Assembly: GCA_017438675.1 (NCBI GenBank)
Contig: JAFRUW010000274.1
Location: 1 to 12,860, forward strand
Direction: 5' to 3'
Length of the DNA stretch: 12,860 nucleotides
Origin: Oscillospiraceae bacterium
GTDB taxonomy: Bacteria; Bacillota; Clostridia; Oscillospirales; Oscillospiraceae
In this document: positions 12,179 to 12,860 of the stretch, piece after piece
Numbering within the stretch: the first letter of the stretch is position 1
How the letters are laid out: every line of letters begins with the position of its first letter
Notes under the pieces: generated by a model
What the model was told of the DNA's origin: nothing
Database searches by the model: none
The model's input: only the letters and a program-made list of their open reading frames with translations
Made by a program: the position numbers and the translations under genes

Positions 12179-12210
12179 AAAACCCCTGAGCCATAAGGCT
12201 CAGGGGTTTT
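12179..12210 (+). terminator. Strong terminator of the surface-protein gene
   Basis: AAAACCCCTGAGCC (12179-12192) pairs perfectly over 14 bp with GGCTCAGGGGTTTT (12197-12210) across an ATAA loop; the T-run is part of the stem. Confidence 0.93.
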
Positions 12211-12240
12211 GTGTGCAGACAGAGTCGACATGCTTCAAAA

Positions 12241-12283
12241 CAAAGCTGGGGCTTTGCTTGAGTATAGCGCCGCTTACGCGGCG
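12241..12283. repeat. Two small tetraloop hairpins
   Basis: CAAAGC-tggg-GCTTTG (12241-12256) and CGCCGC-ttac-GCGGCG (12268-12283) are perfect 6-bp stems with 4-base loops, similar in style to those at 549-706 and 3294-3332. Confidence 0.65.
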
Positions 12284-12290
12284 AAATTCT

Positions 12291-12445
12291 GGCTCTATCA
12301 CAACTAATTGATACGGGGCCGATATTTTTTACGATTACATCTTTCAATCTGAGCAGTTTTGTTGTATATCTACACAGAGCATAGGGATCATCCTTTCTTT
12401 ATGGTAGGGGTACTTTTATTGTAAAGGTTTTTCCTTCTATGCTCT
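12291..12445 (-). mobile_element. Probable remnant of an ISL3-like insertion sequence
   Basis: Read on the minus strand, 12291-12359 encodes LLRLKDVIVKNIGPVSI within a short open frame, recalling the N-terminal start of ISL3-family transposases (a LLGLKDVIVKNI-like opening) as I remember them. The sequence then ends at GGCTCTATC on + (12291), like the GGCTCT tips of ISL3-type inverted repeats. A 9-bp inverted repeat, AGAGCATAG (12376-12384) and CTATGCTCT (12437-12445), lies upstream of the fragment. The catalytic part is absent, so this would be an internally deleted, dead copy. The outer boundary toward gap is uncertain. Confidence 0.35.
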
Positions 12446-12465
12446 ACCTTTTTCCAAAAACACGA

Positions 12466-12512
12466 AAATGTTGGGTGCGGCTCTGCCTCCCGGCTTCGCT
12501 GCCCCAACATTT
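12466..12512. repeat. Long inverted repeat AAATGTTGGG / CCCAACATTT
   Basis: AAATGTTGGG (12466-12475) is perfectly complementary to CCCAACATTT (12503-12512), closing a 27-base GC-rich loop that holds GGCTCTGCC and GGCTTCGCTGCC. It has no T-run and adjoins the IS remnant; it may belong to that element or be a separate palindrome. Confidence 0.6.
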
Positions 12513-12525
12513 ACTATAGGACTTT

Positions 12526-12560
12526 AAAAAATTGCCCGCCGGGAAAACTCGGCGGGCAAT
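12526..12560 (-). terminator. Terminator of gap
   Basis: On the minus strand the 11-bp stem (+ strand ATTGCCCGCCG at 12531-12541 with CGGCGGGCAAT at 12550-12560) closes an 8-base loop and is followed by a T-run (A's on + at 12526-12530). It lies 24 bases after the gap stop codon. Confidence 0.93.
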
Positions 12561-12584
12561 CCTGTGTTTTGAATTAAACTCCGA

Positions 12585-12860
12585 TTAGTTGAGCTCAGCC
12601 AGGTACTTGATTGTTCTGACCATCTGGCTGGTGTAGGAGTTCTCGTTGTCGTACCAGGAAACAACCTGTACTTCGTAGGTCTCGTCGTCGATCTTGGTGA
12701 CCATGGTCTGAGTTGCATCGAACAGGGAGCCGTAGGTCATGCCGATAACGTCGGAGGAAACGATGGGCTCATCATTGTAGCCGAAGGAAGCGGAAGCAGC
12801 AGCCTTCATAGCAGCGTTGATGCCGTCAACAGTGATGTCCTGACCCTTGACAACAGCTAC
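12585..12860 (-). CDS. gap: Glyceraldehyde-3-phosphate dehydrogenase, C-terminal part
   Basis: The last 91 codons of type I GAPDH, the glycolytic enzyme that makes 1,3-bisphosphoglycerate from glyceraldehyde 3-phosphate with NAD and phosphate. The visible part carries typical C-terminal features: FGYNDEPIVSSDVIGMTYGS followed by LFDATQT, and the conserved VVSWYDNENSYTSQMVRTI just before the end (KYLAELN). The catalytic cysteine lies in the missing N-terminal portion. Codon choice is strongly biased, as expected for a highly expressed gene, and resembles that of the surface-protein gene. It is followed by a strong terminator. Confidence 0.96.
   Translation of the reverse strand, partial: VAVVKGQDITVDGINAAMKAAASASFGYNDEPIVSSDVIGMTYGSLFDATQTMVTKIDDETYEVQVVSWYDNENSYTSQMVRTIKYLAELN

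Overview
The window looks like chromosome from a spore-forming Clostridia bacterium, probably of the Oscillospiraceae/Ruminococcaceae type. It has moderately high-GC coding sequence split by very AT-rich intergenic DNA, a spoIIP gene with a sigma-E-like promoter, a cohesin/X2-type surface protein with a C-terminal sorting-like tail, and many small hairpin elements between genes. Housekeeping genes lie at both ends: a biotin-protein ligase (birA, 5' end cut off) on the left and glyceraldehyde-3-phosphate dehydrogenase (gap, only its 3' end) on the right. This argues against a plasmid or prophage.

Left part (1-3440): birA on + converges on a minus-strand block that reads tRNA-Arg(ACG), a family 4-type uracil-DNA glycosylase, a DUF2156 protein and a GNAT acetyltransferase. 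A tandem array of small hairpins (549-706) and a bidirectional terminator (707-754) separate birA from the GNAT gene. A half-size AT-rich element (about 2564-2637) lies between the glycosylase and DUF2156 genes and supplies the last codons of the glycosylase. More hairpins follow the tRNA.

Middle part (3441-7435): a gene-free stretch of 560 bases holds a candidate small RNA unit (promoter 3695-3723, terminator 3772-3808). Next come four 14-bp boxes at an exact 22-bp spacing (3861-3940, the first inverted) abutting a good promoter (3943-3971). That promoter serves a 335-residue protein combining a winged helix-turn-helix, a GHKL ATPase and a DUF4325 (STAS-like) domain. The helicase gene pcrA starts 18 bases after it, probably in the same operon. 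This regulator, its phased operator and its link to a repair helicase form the best candidate here for an undescribed system.

Right part (7436-12584): pcrA and spoIIP converge on a 163-bp MITE-like element (7484-7646). spoIIP is transcribed away from a small 80-residue protein gene, which is followed by a lipoprotein gene. Next come tandem promoters, a long structured leader RNA (about 10171-10360; possible large non-coding RNA) and a 575-residue secreted, multi-domain surface protein with codon use unlike its neighbours. A perfect 14-bp-stem terminator, two more small hairpins and a probable ISL3-like insertion-sequence remnant fill the gap before gap.
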